A DNA stretch of 64,000 nt from Pelagomonas calceolata. Lineage: Eukaryota > Sar > Pelagophyceae > Pelagomonadales > Pelagomonadaceae. Below are positions 1 through 9,402 of this stretch, piece by piece. The stretch covers positions 620,001-684,000 of the forward strand of contig CAKKNE010000006.1 in the NCBI GenBank assembly GCA_918797485.1, in the 5' to 3' direction. Position 1 is the first letter of the stretch. Every line of letters starts with the position of its first letter. The notes under the pieces are model-generated. The model made no database searches, was not told where the DNA came from, and saw only the letters and a program-made list of their open reading frames with translations. The translations under genes were made by a program, and so were the position numbers.

Positions 1-861
1 ACCTACGCAAGCGACGACGAGGACCAGGACGAAGGGGTGGCCTTCGTTGCTCAGGAGGACGACGGCTGCGACTCGGCTGACGAGGACGTATTTGACGACG
101 AGGAGGACGACAACGACGCGCCCGCGGCTCAGCAAGGGACTGACGGGCCCGACGAGTCCGACGACAAGAAGATCGACGTGAGAAGGCTGACGGCGGCGGA
201 CTACAACAAGCCGGGCGCCTCCATGGCCGAGAAGGACGAGACCCTAATAGCTTTATTGGATGCGTGTCGAAAGGGCGTGTTCGGCGAGGAGCTCAAGGAC
301 TGCGACGTGCCGCAGAGCTGCGTAGTGGCGGAGGGCTACCCGCTCGGCGTGCACATGAATAGACGACGTGACACCTTCGGCCGCGGCGACAACGACGCAG
401 CCGACGCGAAACTGCTGGCAGCGGGCTTCGTGCCGGTTAGCGCGAGAAGCACTGTGGCGAGGGTGGACGAGACGTTCCTGCGGGTCGCGCCGGTGCTGCG
501 GAACGCGGCGAAGTGCGAGCTCGGGACGACGTCATCGGCGGAGATTCAGAACGCCGTCGCCACGTTGACAACGTGGGTACGGAAGGCGCGCACGTCGGAC
601 GCCGTCGGGAAGGCCTACCTCAAGCTCGCAGTGGAGCTGGGCGGCCTGGCGCCGAAGAATGCGAGGGGCGGCCCGTGGGGCACCGGCGTTTACTGGGCGC
701 ACCGCCTCGCGAAGCAGGCGCGCGCCGTGCTCGCGGGCGACGCGCCGCCGCCGCGGACGAAGAAGAAGGCTGCTGCTCCCAAGAAGCGGGCTTCGTCGCC
801 GCCGCGCCTGCCGCCCAAGAAGCGCGCGAAGCCGGTCAAGAAGCGGTCGGGGCGGCGCTAG
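1..861 (+). CDS. C-terminal part of an unrecognised acidic/basic protein
   Basis: The reading frame is open from base 1, so the gene starts left of the window and only its last 286 codons are here. The first ~55 residues are very rich in Asp and Glu. The middle (about residues 60-240) is ordinary globular sequence containing Trp, Cys and His but no motif I know. The last ~45 residues are a Lys/Arg/Pro/Ala tail (KKKAAAPKKR, PPKKRAKPVKK) that could be a nuclear localisation or nucleic-acid-binding tail. It converges on the transportin-like gene, with about 50 bp between the stops. The acidic start and basic end suggest a nuclear, chromatin or nucleolar role, but that is inference from composition only. 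Third codon positions are GC-rich throughout, which supports real coding. Confidence 0.75.
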   Translation, partial: TYASDDEDQDEGVAFVAQEDDGCDSADEDVFDDEEDDNDAPAAQQGTDGPDESDDKKIDVRRLTAADYNKPGASMAEKDETLIALLDACRKGVFGEELKDCDVPQSCVVAEGYPLGVHMNRRRDTFGRGDNDAADAKLLAAGFVPVSARSTVARVDETFLRVAPVLRNAAKCELGTTSSAEIQNAVATLTTWVRKARTSDAVGKAYLKLAVELGGLAPKNARGGPWGTGVYWAHRLAKQARAVLAGDAPPPRTKKKAAAPKKRASSPPRLPPKKRAKPVKKRSGRR

Positions 862-910
862 GGCGCCTGTATACTGTCTATAGAATTTAAACCAAAACGC
901 TTTAATACTA

Positions 911-3634
911 CTACTGCGGCGCGATCTCGTACGCCAGGATCGCGTCGAGCGACGTCTCGCCGTTCGAGATCTTGGCGAGGTCGACGACGAGCGCCTTGAA
1001 GCGCGGCTTTTGCGCGACCAAGGCGCACAGCGCCGCGTGGACGCGCCGCCGCTCGCCGACGGGGAGCTTCGCGTCGAACAACGCGTCGTCGCCGAGCGCG
1101 TCGCCGAGCCAGGCCACGGCGTTCGACGACGGCGCCGCCGCGGCGACGGCGTGGAGGCACTCGCTCAGCGCCGGCCTCAGCTGCGACGGCGCGGGCCCGG
1201 CGAGGACCCGGATTGCCTCGCGGCAGGCCGCGGCGCCGTGCGCCCCGAGCTGATGTCGGTGGGCCTCGTCCTGCGTCGCCCGCTTCGCGAGGGCGCCCAG
1301 CAGGTTCGCCGCGGCGCGGCCCGCGGACCCGCCGGCGTCGGCGGCGCCCAGGCATCGTATGCAAAACGCCCAGAGCGCGCCGCAAAACTCCGAGGGCGCT
1401 GACAACGTCGACGGAGCCAGCGCGCAGAGCCGCACGAGCAGGGAAAACATTTCTGATGAAGGTGTGTTGTGTCGCGCCGCGGCCGCGACGACGCGCTGCG
1501 CGACGGTCGAGAGCAAGGCGGCGCCGTCGGCGCGCGAGGCGCACGCGTCGACGACCTTCGCCAGAGCTTCCAATGAGGACGCCCAGGCGTGCGCCTCCCA
1601 ATACACTAAGGCGACATTTGCGAGTTGTTGTGCGTCCTCCACCGAAGGGTCCTCCTTCAGCGCGGCGCTCGCGTGGCACCTTAATGCAGAACCGACGACG
1701 ACCTCGTCCAGGGCCAACGGAGGCGCGTGGCACGCGCTCAGCAGCGGCATGAGTCGTACGGCGAGCTGCTGCCGTAGTTGTGGCGGCGCGAAGCTTGCAC
1801 ATGTGTCACATAATTGCAACGCGTGGACGACGCGCTTGAAGGCCCGCACCTTCGCGTCGACGTCCACGGCATTTATGGCCGCCTCGACGCAGACCTTGAG
1901 GGCGTCGACGAGTGGAGCGCACGTTTTTGAGGCGACGTCGACAGAAACATGGGACGCCGCGCGCGCGACGCCCTCCACCACCGAACAGGCCGACTCGTCT
2001 CCGGTCATGGAGACGGCTGTAATAGCGTCCCTTAATGAATCGGGGGCGGACCACACGACCTTTGAATGAGACGAGCAGACCCGACAGAGAGCTTGCCCCG
2101 CGGCCGACGCGACGCGCCGGTCGCGATTTTGCGAGTGCGTGATCACGCCGCTGAGGAACGCTACTGCATTTGGGGCTTGCGTGGAAAGAGCCGGCGCGAA
2201 GGCGCCCAGCAAATCGCAGGCTCCGGCGCACAACACGAAGCCTCGACCCGACTGAAATAAAGCGCCGAACGCGGGATGCTCCGCGAATTGGAGCACGGCC
2301 CCGACGCTCTCCCTCGCAGAAGCAGCGACGTCCGGTCGGCTCTTCAGGTCCGAGCAGACCTCCCTTCTCGCCACCCGCAGCACATACAGAGCGGCCTCGG
2401 CTCTCTCGGGCGAGCCGCCTTCCGTCAGCGCTACCAATGAACTCTTCATTTCATCAGCAATAGTCCTCATATAGGTCTCCCTTAGCAAGAAGTAGGTCGC
2501 AACTAAAACATCCGCGGCGACGGCCCGGAACTGGAACAGCGCGTCCTCGGGGTCCTCGTCGTCGTCCGTACTATTGGCACAGCTCCGCGTGATGGAGACT
2601 AGTAAACGGGAGAAGGCGTCCCTCGTCAACGCGGGGTGCCGTTGCGCTACGGGCACGTCTTGCAGCACGAGAAAAGCGTCCAGTGCTTGGGCCCCTATTC
2701 GTCGAGAAGGGTGCTCGACGCACGTCAAGGCGAGGTCCCAGACCTCGGGTAAGTGTTGCGCCAGTTGCAGGCCGTGCGGCTCGCTCGCCGCGAGGGCGGC
2801 CGTGAGTCTCGCAATGTCCGCGAGGCACTCCGCGTCATTTTCTTGTCGACATTGGCCCAAGAAAGCTCTTAAAGCTTGCAATGACGCGTCGTCTAACACT
2901 TGACCGCCCCCCGCTTCCGCGGCGACGATCAACGTCGAGACGGCGGTCCTTACGGATGTTAATTTCGAAAAGGCCGGGGCGTCCACACCGCCGAGCAGGT
3001 CATGGAGCGAGCTCTCGGAACCATGCTGGAGCCAGGCCGCGAGGACCTCGTCCACACCAGTTGCTTGTAATAGTGCAGGAAAGACGTCCGCGCGCGCGAC
3101 TCGTTGCAATTCAGCTCTGAGCGGTCGTATCCGGTGCGCGCCCGCGTCGACGTTCGGCGCCTCGTCCGCCAGCGCTTTCAGTAAACCTAGACCGTGTGTG
3201 CTTCGACCACACAGCTCCAGCGCCAGTCGCGTGCACTGGCCCACCGCTGAAGGGTCCTCGGCGGCCGTGCGCAAAGCTAATGTCGCGCAGGCCACGGAAA
3301 CCTGCTTGGCGACCTCGCCCGGGACGTCGCTCGCCAGGGCGGTCGCGAGCTGCTGGACGAGCTGGGCCCGGAGCGCGGGTGGTGGGGGCTCCCGTCGCGC
3401 TTTCCGAAACAAAGCGGACGCGGCCCAGAACCTCGTGGCCGCCTGTTCTTGAGGCGTCGTCACGAGTTGCAGGAGGGCGGGCCAGGCGTCGTCTCCCGCC
3501 GAGGCCTGCTCGAGGTACTCGCCGGCCCTTTGTCTAGTGGCGGGGTCTGTATTTGGCGCGTACATGGCCGCGCAGGCTAATCTGATTTCGTCGACGGCCA
3601 TGGACGGGGACCGCTGCAGGGGCATGGCGGCCAT
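911..3634 (-). CDS. Transportin-3/Mtr10-like nuclear import receptor (importin-beta family)
   Basis: This is an intronless frame of 907 residues, close to the ~920 of human transportin-3. The N-terminus (ACAAMYAPNTDPATRQRAGEYLEQ, residues about 20-45, in pieces) is the start of an importin-beta N-terminal domain: a short helix, then 'R..A..YL...'. The rest is a run of HEAT-type helical pairs rich in Leu, Ala and Val. The end (FKALVVDLAKISNG, about residues 880-895) resembles the C-terminus of transportin-3. Such receptors carry SR-type cargo into the nucleus and release it on binding Ran-GTP. The family call rests on length, ends and helical repeats, not on an alignment. Methionines at residues 1, 4 and 12 could each be the start. 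The gene is divergent from the BT1 transporter. Confidence 0.8.
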   Translation of the reverse strand: MAAMPLQRSPSMAVDEIRLACAAMYAPNTDPATRQRAGEYLEQASAGDDAWPALLQLVTTPQEQAATRFWAASALFRKARREPPPPALRAQLVQQLATALASDVPGEVAKQVSVACATLALRTAAEDPSAVGQCTRLALELCGRSTHGLGLLKALADEAPNVDAGAHRIRPLRAELQRVARADVFPALLQATGVDEVLAAWLQHGSESSLHDLLGGVDAPAFSKLTSVRTAVSTLIVAAEAGGGQVLDDASLQALRAFLGQCRQENDAECLADIARLTAALAASEPHGLQLAQHLPEVWDLALTCVEHPSRRIGAQALDAFLVLQDVPVAQRHPALTRDAFSRLLVSITRSCANSTDDDEDPEDALFQFRAVAADVLVATYFLLRETYMRTIADEMKSSLVALTEGGSPERAEAALYVLRVARREVCSDLKSRPDVAASARESVGAVLQFAEHPAFGALFQSGRGFVLCAGACDLLGAFAPALSTQAPNAVAFLSGVITHSQNRDRRVASAAGQALCRVCSSHSKVVWSAPDSLRDAITAVSMTGDESACSVVEGVARAASHVSVDVASKTCAPLVDALKVCVEAAINAVDVDAKVRAFKRVVHALQLCDTCASFAPPQLRQQLAVRLMPLLSACHAPPLALDEVVVGSALRCHASAALKEDPSVEDAQQLANVALVYWEAHAWASSLEALAKVVDACASRADGAALLSTVAQRVVAAAARHNTPSSEMFSLLVRLCALAPSTLSAPSEFCGALWAFCIRCLGAADAGGSAGRAAANLLGALAKRATQDEAHRHQLGAHGAAACREAIRVLAGPAPSQLRPALSECLHAVAAAAPSSNAVAWLGDALGDDALFDAKLPVGERRRVHAALCALVAQKPRFKALVVDLAKISNGETSLDAILAYEIAPQ

Positions 3635-4037
3635 TGCTTTATCTATGCGCGACGCGTAGGTGGAGCTTAAGAGATGCTTATGTGGCTTTGCTCTCGCTGG
3701 CTGCTGCTATGGGTTTTGCTGTGCGCGCCAGCGCACGAGACCAATGCGTGTGCACGAGCCTCGTCCAGCGTTCAGCCCTATCGATACGATCCTTAATGGA
3801 TACAAGCCTTTTTTGGTGCAGCGCTTGGGAGATGCTAGTGTCTTACATGACGCTAGCCCCGCGCAAGTCGAGGAAGCTCATTAAGGGCTGCATCGCGCTT
3901 GCTATCCTAAAAAACAGTCCCCAGCTTCTCTTGCCGCAGCCGCTCCAAGTCCTGCGTCAGCGCGAGCTAGCGAAGCAGAGCTCCAGAGAGCAGCCATCTA
4001 GCCACTCCTCGGCGTGCGCGCGCCGCGCCGTCGCTGC
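3635..4037. promoter_or_regulatory. Divergent intergenic region between the transportin and BT1 genes
   Basis: About 400 bp without a convincing gene. It should hold both promoters. It contains one copy of the dispersed GCTAG hairpin motif (3834-3857). The open frames across it have no coding character and no similarity that I recognise. Confidence 0.5.
3834..3857 (+). repeat. Dispersed GCTAG hairpin motif, copy 1
   Basis: GCTAGTGTCTTACA, then TGACGCTAGC. The outer GCTAG and CTAGC pair as a short stem. One of at least 13 intergenic copies in this window. Confidence 0.8.
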
Positions 4038-5786
4038 ATGAGCTCAGAGGAAGGTAGTCCTACTGTTGTACATACTGAAATGAGAAGCCGCCGCACCCGC
4101 ATGTCGCCCGAGCCGGAGGCTATCGGAGAGGACGCTCCAGCGGTGGTCGTCGAGGAAGCAGAAGAGTTGTTAGGAAACGACGAGGCACCTGAACAATCGA
4201 CGACCCCGGTCGGCCGCGTTTATGCTTTCTACGAACGACTCTCCACCACATTCAGCTGGCGCTACGTCGCTATCGTCTCGTTAGTCTACGGCGTCAATCA
4301 AGGAGTGGGAGAAGCGTGTCTGTTCACGGCGCAAAAGTACTACCTGTTTGACTATCTCAAATTAACACCAGCTCGTTATTCAAAAGTAGACGGCTTCGCG
4401 AACATCCCCTGGCAGGTCAAGGCCTTGTATGGCATGGTTTCTGATTCATTTAGCATCTATGGGCTTCGAAAGACGCCCTACATCATCTTAGCTTCTATTG
4501 GCGGTATAGTATCCGCAGCGTCGTTGTGGTTGGCCCGCCTCGACTACCAGACGGCTGCTGCATTATTATTGATAGCAAATCTCTCGATCGCGTCGCCGGA
4601 CGTGATGATCGACGGGACGACCGCCGAGAATAGTAGAAAGTTCCCGAAGCTCGCCGCGGACCTCCAGACGCTGAGCTGGGCTAGTCTCTACGGCTGCGCC
4701 ATGGTCGCGAACCTAGCTGTGGGAGAACTGGTAAAACCGTCGTCGATCGGCGCTCGGGGCGTGTTTGGTTTGTTGTGGCTGACGTCGCTCGCGGCGTTGT
4801 TGCCCGCTTGTTTAGGATGGTTAGGAGAAAGACCCGCTACGGTGATACATGAAGCGTCGTCAGACAGAAAACGGGTCTTCGCTTGTGCCTTCGCGACGTG
4901 TGCTGTGTCCGTCGCCGTCGGGAGTCTGCAGGCGTTCTCGACGTTTTCCGATGTCGTGCAGGGCGTCTCGACCATTATCCTAGGAGTGGTGCTAGCAACC
5001 ACAATTCATTTCTTGCTGAAACCCGTATCAAAAGACCTGGCAGGAGCGGCAGTCTACATCTTCCTGTCGGGGGCCTTGCAACCGGCCACCGACGTCATGT
5101 TCGCGTGGTTCCATTCCGACGGCAAAGCACACGGCAACTGCGCGACCCATTGCCCCCCCGGAAATGAAGACTGCGGCTGGGCGTCGGAAAGGCACTACCC
5201 GTGTATTTCCCCCGAATACTACTCTGCGATGCGCGCGACGGCGCGGTTGTTTGGCCTCGCGGGCATCGTGCTGTACAACGCCTACCTGAGCGACTGGTCG
5301 TACAGAAACGTGTTCGTGTTGGGCCACTGCGTGACCTTCGGTGCGAATCTGTTGGATTTTGTCTGGGTTTCGAGGTGGAACATCTCTCTCGGAATTGATG
5401 ATCGAGCGTTCTTACTTGGTTTGGACGTGGTCCAGCCAGTGGTCAGTAAAATAGCCAACATGCCGTCCTACGTCCTCGCGGCCAAGGTCTGCCCGGCGGG
5501 CGTCGAGGCGACGCTGTTTGCTCTATTGATGGGTCTGTCGAACTTCGGCAGTACGATCGGTTTATATAATGGCGTCTTCCTGCTGAGTGCCTTCGGCGGC
5601 GTCGAACAGCCGGAATTTAGGCATTTACCGGCCTTCGTTCTGATGCGGACGGTCTTCTATTTGGCTCCCGTGGCGTTGGTTTTTATTTTCGTGCCTAGGG
5701 GAAGGCCGTCTGATGCAATCGAGGAGGAGGACGTTGCTTCCAAGGAAATCGAGCTGACTCCTGTTGCCGACGCTGCCGCTGTGTGA
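4038..5786 (+). CDS. Folate/biopterin transporter (BT1 family, major facilitator fold)
   Basis: 582 residues, starting at the first ATG (4038); the frame is open a little further upstream but has no ATG there. A hydrophilic acidic N-terminus of about 75 residues is followed by roughly 12 hydrophobic segments. Typical BT1 pieces are visible: GVNQGVGEACLF near the first membrane segment, a PWQVKALYGMVSDSF block (the family signature 'pW.vKplyG.isD'), then RKTPYIILAS. An aspartate-containing loop (ASPDVMIDGTTAE) also matches the family. Members move folates or pterins by proton- or anion-coupled transport and are common in plastid-bearing protists, cyanobacteria and kinetoplastids. The substrate cannot be told from sequence. 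The C-terminal ~35 residues are cytosolic and acidic. No introns. Confidence 0.88.
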   Translation: MSSEEGSPTVVHTEMRSRRTRMSPEPEAIGEDAPAVVVEEAEELLGNDEAPEQSTTPVGRVYAFYERLSTTFSWRYVAIVSLVYGVNQGVGEACLFTAQKYYLFDYLKLTPARYSKVDGFANIPWQVKALYGMVSDSFSIYGLRKTPYIILASIGGIVSAASLWLARLDYQTAAALLLIANLSIASPDVMIDGTTAENSRKFPKLAADLQTLSWASLYGCAMVANLAVGELVKPSSIGARGVFGLLWLTSLAALLPACLGWLGERPATVIHEASSDRKRVFACAFATCAVSVAVGSLQAFSTFSDVVQGVSTIILGVVLATTIHFLLKPVSKDLAGAAVYIFLSGALQPATDVMFAWFHSDGKAHGNCATHCPPGNEDCGWASERHYPCISPEYYSAMRATARLFGLAGIVLYNAYLSDWSYRNVFVLGHCVTFGANLLDFVWVSRWNISLGIDDRAFLLGLDVVQPVVSKIANMPSYVLAAKVCPAGVEATLFALLMGLSNFGSTIGLYNGVFLLSAFGGVEQPEFRHLPAFVLMRTVFYLAPVALVFIFVPRGRPSDAIEEEDVASKEIELTPVADAAAV

Positions 5787-6216
5787 GTAACTCTATGTAA
5801 TGTACATGTGCGTCTAACATATGCGTAGATAGAATGCGTAGAATATATGCGACTCACAGGTGAGGTCTGTACGGCGCGCGGCGACCCCGGGTTTTTTAGC
5901 AGGGTACCTCGGGCCCAATCGTCGTGGGGGGACGCCCGAAGCCTAAAGCCGTCGAGTTACCTCGCCAGAAGTCCCCGGCCGTCGGCACCGGTTGCTAAAA
6001 AACAAATCGGGCAGCATCCAAAAACCTGCCCACCCGCCGGCGCGCGGCGCGAGCGTCTACGGGCGCCACCGGCTGCCCATCGAACTCCACGACAGTCTCC
6101 GGCGCCCACGCAGCCCTCCGCTCTTTGCCGCGCGAGACCGCTGCCCATTTTTAGCTGCCCTCAGGACAGGCGCGCCTCTACGCCGCCGCTGCGCCGCGCC
6201 ACGCGCCGAGCCAATC
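5787..6216. other. Intergenic region upstream of IFT43
   Basis: 430 bp with no gene that I can support. The IFT43 frame stays open upstream of its ATG, but the sequence there is low-complexity Arg/Pro and is most likely 5' UTR. A GCTGCCC core (6154-6160) lies about 60 bp before the ATG. Confidence 0.5.
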
Positions 6217-7098
6217 ATGGGCTGGGCCGACGACGAGGGCGGCGGCGACGCGAAGGCCGGCGCCAAGGACGAGCCGCGGCGGCGCCCGCGGCGGGCCTCG
6301 GACGAGCCCGCCGAGGCCAAGGACGCCGGCCCGCGCCGGCCCCAGAAGTCCGAGAACGCCTGGGGCTCTTCCTCTACCGGAAAGAGCTCTTCTACGAGGC
6401 GCGACGACGACAGTGATGGGGAACCGCGGCGGAGGAAGCGCCTCGCCGACTCCGACAACGAGGGCGAGACGGAAATTACGATGATTATTCCGGACCTCGA
6501 CGAGCAGGCGGAAGAGGACATCACTTTACAAGTCGCCGAAGCTCCTAGGAATCGTACGATCAAATTGCCTACTCTAGCTGAATTGAACGCGGACCTCGCT
6601 GCTCACTCAATAATCCCGGTCAAGCCCGGTGAAAAAAGGCTGGATCTATCATTGTTAAATAACCGGCTGGTGCCACCTGCTATGGTGAAGGAGAACACCG
6701 AGGACTGGACCTGGGACGGGCTGCTGCGAGATGTCGCTCGAGACTTCCAGGAGGAGGCCGAGCGGAATCAAGTGATGAGGGAGAAGAAATTAGCGTTCGA
6801 GCAGAAGTTCGCTACGAAGTCTGAAGATACGGGCGAAGCTTTGTTGAAAAGACAAGCCAAAGGTGGGAGACGGGCCGCGCCCAAGCCGAAGAAAGAAGAG
6901 GGTAAAGAGGACAAGGAAGAACCGAAAACTGCCGATACAGCTGAGCTCGATAAAGCGCTGGGCAAGAAGGAGAAGAGCGCCGCGAAGGGCGGTAGAAGGG
7001 CTCGCAAAAGGGACCCCGAGCCCGAGGCCAAGCCGGCGCCGAAGGAGGACTCCGATAGTGATGATGGCGACATCGCGATGCAATCGGAGGCGAAGTAG
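6217..7098 (+). CDS. IFT43: Intraflagellar transport protein 43 (IFT-A complex)
   Basis: 293 residues. The first ~85 residues are charged and disordered. The conserved IFT43 core lies at about residues 118-178: LPTLAELNADL, IPVKPGEKRLDLSLL, then ENTEDWTWDGLL, which is the family's 'D.s.L...l.P...v.E.d..W.Wd.L' pattern. The C-terminal ~100 residues are Lys/Glu/Ala-rich and probably disordered. IFT43 belongs to the IFT-A complex that drives retrograde transport in cilia, so its presence argues for a flagellated stage. The ATG at 6217 is in a plausible context and gives a usual length. No introns. Together with the CEP120-like and PG-repeat genes it is one of several ciliary genes in this window. 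Confidence 0.9.
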   Translation: MGWADDEGGGDAKAGAKDEPRRRPRRASDEPAEAKDAGPRRPQKSENAWGSSSTGKSSSTRRDDDSDGEPRRRKRLADSDNEGETEITMIIPDLDEQAEEDITLQVAEAPRNRTIKLPTLAELNADLAAHSIIPVKPGEKRLDLSLLNNRLVPPAMVKENTEDWTWDGLLRDVARDFQEEAERNQVMREKKLAFEQKFATKSEDTGEALLKRQAKGGRRAAPKPKKEEGKEDKEEPKTADTAELDKALGKKEKSAAKGGRRARKRDPEPEAKPAPKEDSDSDDGDIAMQSEAK

Positions 7099-7174
7099 CT
7101 AGTTAATCAATATAGCTTTACTAGTACTCACGACGACTCTCTATTTGCTCTAGCCGGCCGCCGGCGGCCCATGC

Positions 7175-7290
7175 GTTTGTCGCGTCGATGGCGTCTGGCG
7201 CCACCCATACGCCATCGCCGCGACCCGATGCACACTCTCCGACTCTCGTCGCGTCGCGTCGACACGTGCGTCGACGGCGTCAACCTCTAG
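7175..7290. repeat. Introner-core-like sequence between genes
   Basis: The 233-bp gap between IFT43 and the MYND gene contains GCGTCGATGGCGTCTGG, then ACGCCATCGCCGCGACCC and GCGTCGACGGCGTCAACC. These are close to the core of the introners found inside genes nearby. No splice-site ends are visible, so this may be a decayed or non-intronic copy. Confidence 0.45.
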
Positions 7291-7331
7291 CCCGGGCCTG
7301 AGTCCTAGACATTTGCCCTATGGACTCGGAG

Positions 7332-8405
7332 TTAATCAACATCTTCATTATCCCCGTCCTCAAAACTCCAGAACGTCGCCGTCTGCAACGGCGATGCCTC
7401 TAGCGCTAGAGCCGGGAGGGGCGCGGGGAGTTGTTCTCGCACAAATTTCCTGAACTCCGCGTCGCCAGCAGCTGCTGTTCTATGTGAGAGAAACGCCACA
7501 TAATCGGAGTCGTCCCGGAACCTCGGGTCGCACGAGTAGAGTCGGGCGAAGGCGTAGTGGCGCGCGTCGTCTCCCGGAGACCAGCCCTGTTTAATTCCCA
7601 GTCCCGGGAAGGCCCATCCCTCCAGTCGCGCTTCGGCGAAGGGCACGGCTCGGCCATTGTCTCTCAATAGTCCCGCGGCGCATCCTAAGTTATCCAACTT
7701 TGGTTGAGCGTGCAACCGTATGCGTGCACGTTGTCTTCGTTTGAGCAGTGTCTCCTCAGACAGATATTCGCCAAGATCCAACCAGCGGCGACACCGCGCC
7801 GCATGCTTCGACTCGTCGTCCGAGAACGCCCGCGCGCAATGCAGACAGACGCCTACTAAACCCTGAGGCTCCAGCAATTTCACAGAGGAGAGTTTTCGGG
7901 TCGGGGCCAGGCCCGACGGCCTCCTCACCCAGAACACTCCCAGTAAATCCTCGCCTTTGGAATTCGCGGGGTCTGCCAGAGTCTTCTTCAGCATGATGCC
8001 ACAGCCATAACAAGAACCGACGACACTCGCGGCGCGGGGCGGCAGCACCGACAGCTTCCGGAACGTAGTGTCGACGTCGACCGTCTTCGTCCTCATATCG
8101 ACAAATTTCCCCGTCGCTTCCACCTTGTGGGCCCTTCTACGTAAGCAGTCCTCGCGGTGCACGGGCCAGTGCCGCCGCTGACACGTGCGCGTGCAATATC
8201 TAGCGTAGTGGCATCCTCCACAAGCCAATAACTTGGGCACCAGTAACCCACAGGAAAAGCACCCGCCATGACTCCCGACACACTGGCCCGTCTCCAAGCA
8301 GCGCTGCATCATCTGATTCCTCATAGCTTGCTTCTGGGCTTCCGGCAGCTCCGGCGGCGGTGGGTCCTCGCCGATCTTGTCGAACTTGCTGTAGTCGATG
8401 GGCAT
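7332..8405 (-). CDS. MYND-type zinc-finger protein
   Basis: 357 residues, intronless. A complete MYND finger sits at residues 49-87: C49, C52, C62, C65, C71, C75, H83 and C87 in the usual spacing (CGGCHYARYCTRTCQRRHW). MYND fingers bind proline-rich peptides and occur in regulators such as SMYD proteins and DEAF1. The rest of the protein has several further Cys pairs (CYGCG near 130, CLHCA near 190) that may form a second zinc site, and an Arg-rich stretch. No SET domain is visible. The C-terminus is acidic (EDGDNEDVD). A GGGGGCAGCC box lies about 20 bp upstream of the ATG. Function beyond protein binding is unknown. Confidence 0.8.
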   Translation of the reverse strand: MPIDYSKFDKIGEDPPPPELPEAQKQAMRNQMMQRCLETGQCVGSHGGCFSCGLLVPKLLACGGCHYARYCTRTCQRRHWPVHREDCLRRRAHKVEATGKFVDMRTKTVDVDTTFRKLSVLPPRAASVVGSCYGCGIMLKKTLADPANSKGEDLLGVFWVRRPSGLAPTRKLSSVKLLEPQGLVGVCLHCARAFSDDESKHAARCRRWLDLGEYLSEETLLKRRQRARIRLHAQPKLDNLGCAAGLLRDNGRAVPFAEARLEGWAFPGLGIKQGWSPGDDARHYAFARLYSCDPRFRDDSDYVAFLSHRTAAAGDAEFRKFVREQLPAPLPALALEASPLQTATFWSFEDGDNEDVD

Positions 8406-8425
8406 GGTGGCTTTGCTTGCTGCGC

Positions 8426-8434
8426 GGGGGCAGC
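8426..8434 (-). promoter_or_regulatory. GGGCAGCC-type box before the MYND gene
   Basis: GGGGGCAGC lies about 20 bp upstream of the start codon of the minus-strand MYND gene. The same core recurs before many starts in this window. Confidence 0.4.
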
Positions 8435-8608
8435 CTTTCCGGCCAGCGCTCGAGTCGAGCTTTTGAGCTAGTACGTTAGTACATTAGCTCCACCTCGATT
8501 AGGATTGCGAGAATCAGTAAAGACCAGCAATACACGGGGCCCTACCTTTTGAAGACGGACCAAGGCTTCGCGGTGCCTCGTTGCTTCAGCGGACTTCGCA
8601 ATCCTACG

Positions 8609-9277
8609 ATGCCACCCCTCACCCTGGCCATCTGCGCCGTCGCCGCGGCCCTGAGCCCCCTCCAGGTCTGCCACCACAAGACATGCTCCAAGCACGGCCT
8701 CGCGAGGCGGACGCTGGACATCGCACACGTGCTCGGCGGCCCCGAGGCGGCGGTTCAGACTTTAGAATGCCAGAGCGGCTGCAACGCGGGCACGGTCTCC
8801 GTTGTCGGTCGCCGCTTGTACGACGTGGAGCGCGCGTCGGCGGCGACGCTCGCGGCGATTCTGGAGATCGAGCTCGGCGTTGCGGTCACGGACGCCGCAG
8901 TTGATGCCTGTGATAAACTAGCCGCCGCCGACGCGGCGCAGCGGCGTGGCGACAAGGACGTTGCGCGCAAAACGCTGCGCGCGCTGCTCGACGATGCGGC
9001 CGCCCTCGCCGCGGCGCCGCGCCTCGAGGCCCTCGCGGCGGTGCGCCTCTTTGACCTCTTAGCGGGCGAGGCGGAACAGCGCGAGGCCCTCGAGCCGATC
9101 TTGATCCGCAGTGCGGAGCACGACACGGCGGCGACGTGGCGCCTGGCGGCGTCGCGCGGCGCGCGGGGCGACTGCGACGGCCAGCGCGAGGTGTTGATCG
9201 CGCTCACGAAACGTGAGCCTGCAGCAATCGACGCGGCGCGCGAATTGATAGAGGGGTGTGACGTAACGTACACTTAG
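8609..9277 (+). CDS. Thioredoxin-like [2Fe-2S] ferredoxin-domain protein
   Basis: 222 residues from the ATG at 8609. The first ~17 residues (MPPLTLAICAVAAALSP) look like a signal or the first part of a plastid-type targeting sequence. Residues 20-85 have the thioredoxin-like ferredoxin pattern: C21-x4-C26, then C54-x3-C58 in LECQSGCNAGTVSVVG, the four ligands of a [2Fe-2S] cluster. The C-terminal ~130 residues are Ala/Leu/Arg helical and end in a Cys (EGCDVTYT). The domain is known from NuoE-like and plastid proteins and usually serves electron transfer or redox sensing. Helix pairs such as 'AAADAAQRRGDKDVARKTL' suggest a TPR-like tail, which I infer only from pattern. No partner is evident. 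Confidence 0.7.
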   Translation: MPPLTLAICAVAAALSPLQVCHHKTCSKHGLARRTLDIAHVLGGPEAAVQTLECQSGCNAGTVSVVGRRLYDVERASAATLAAILEIELGVAVTDAAVDACDKLAAADAAQRRGDKDVARKTLRALLDDAAALAAAPRLEALAAVRLFDLLAGEAEQREALEPILIRSAEHDTAATWRLAASRGARGDCDGQREVLIALTKREPAAIDAARELIEGCDVTYT

Positions 9278-9402
9278 CAGGGATGACGTGGCCCGCCGCA
9301 ATAGATTCGACGCCCTGCCAGGTGTCAACGTCCCACTTACGCCATCGAACAGTCTTCCTTGTGGAAATTCCAGGCCGTTACTTCGGGGGGAAGGGGAGCG
9401 AA

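Noticed and set aside
858-1802. Long Arg/Ala-rich frames antisense to or overlapping the karyopherin and other genes (also 31741-30542, 45681-46607, 1213-1752)
   Set aside because: GC-rich shadows of real genes or of GC-rich intergenic DNA; no domain pattern and extreme Arg content.
3634-4041. Open frame upstream of the BT1 transporter
   Set aside because: Lies in the divergent promoter region, crosses a hairpin-motif copy and has no recognisable protein features.
8466-8491. GAGCTA...TAGCTC hairpin as another copy of the dispersed motif
   Set aside because: The arms resemble the motif but the loop has no TGTCTTACA similarity, so I did not count it.
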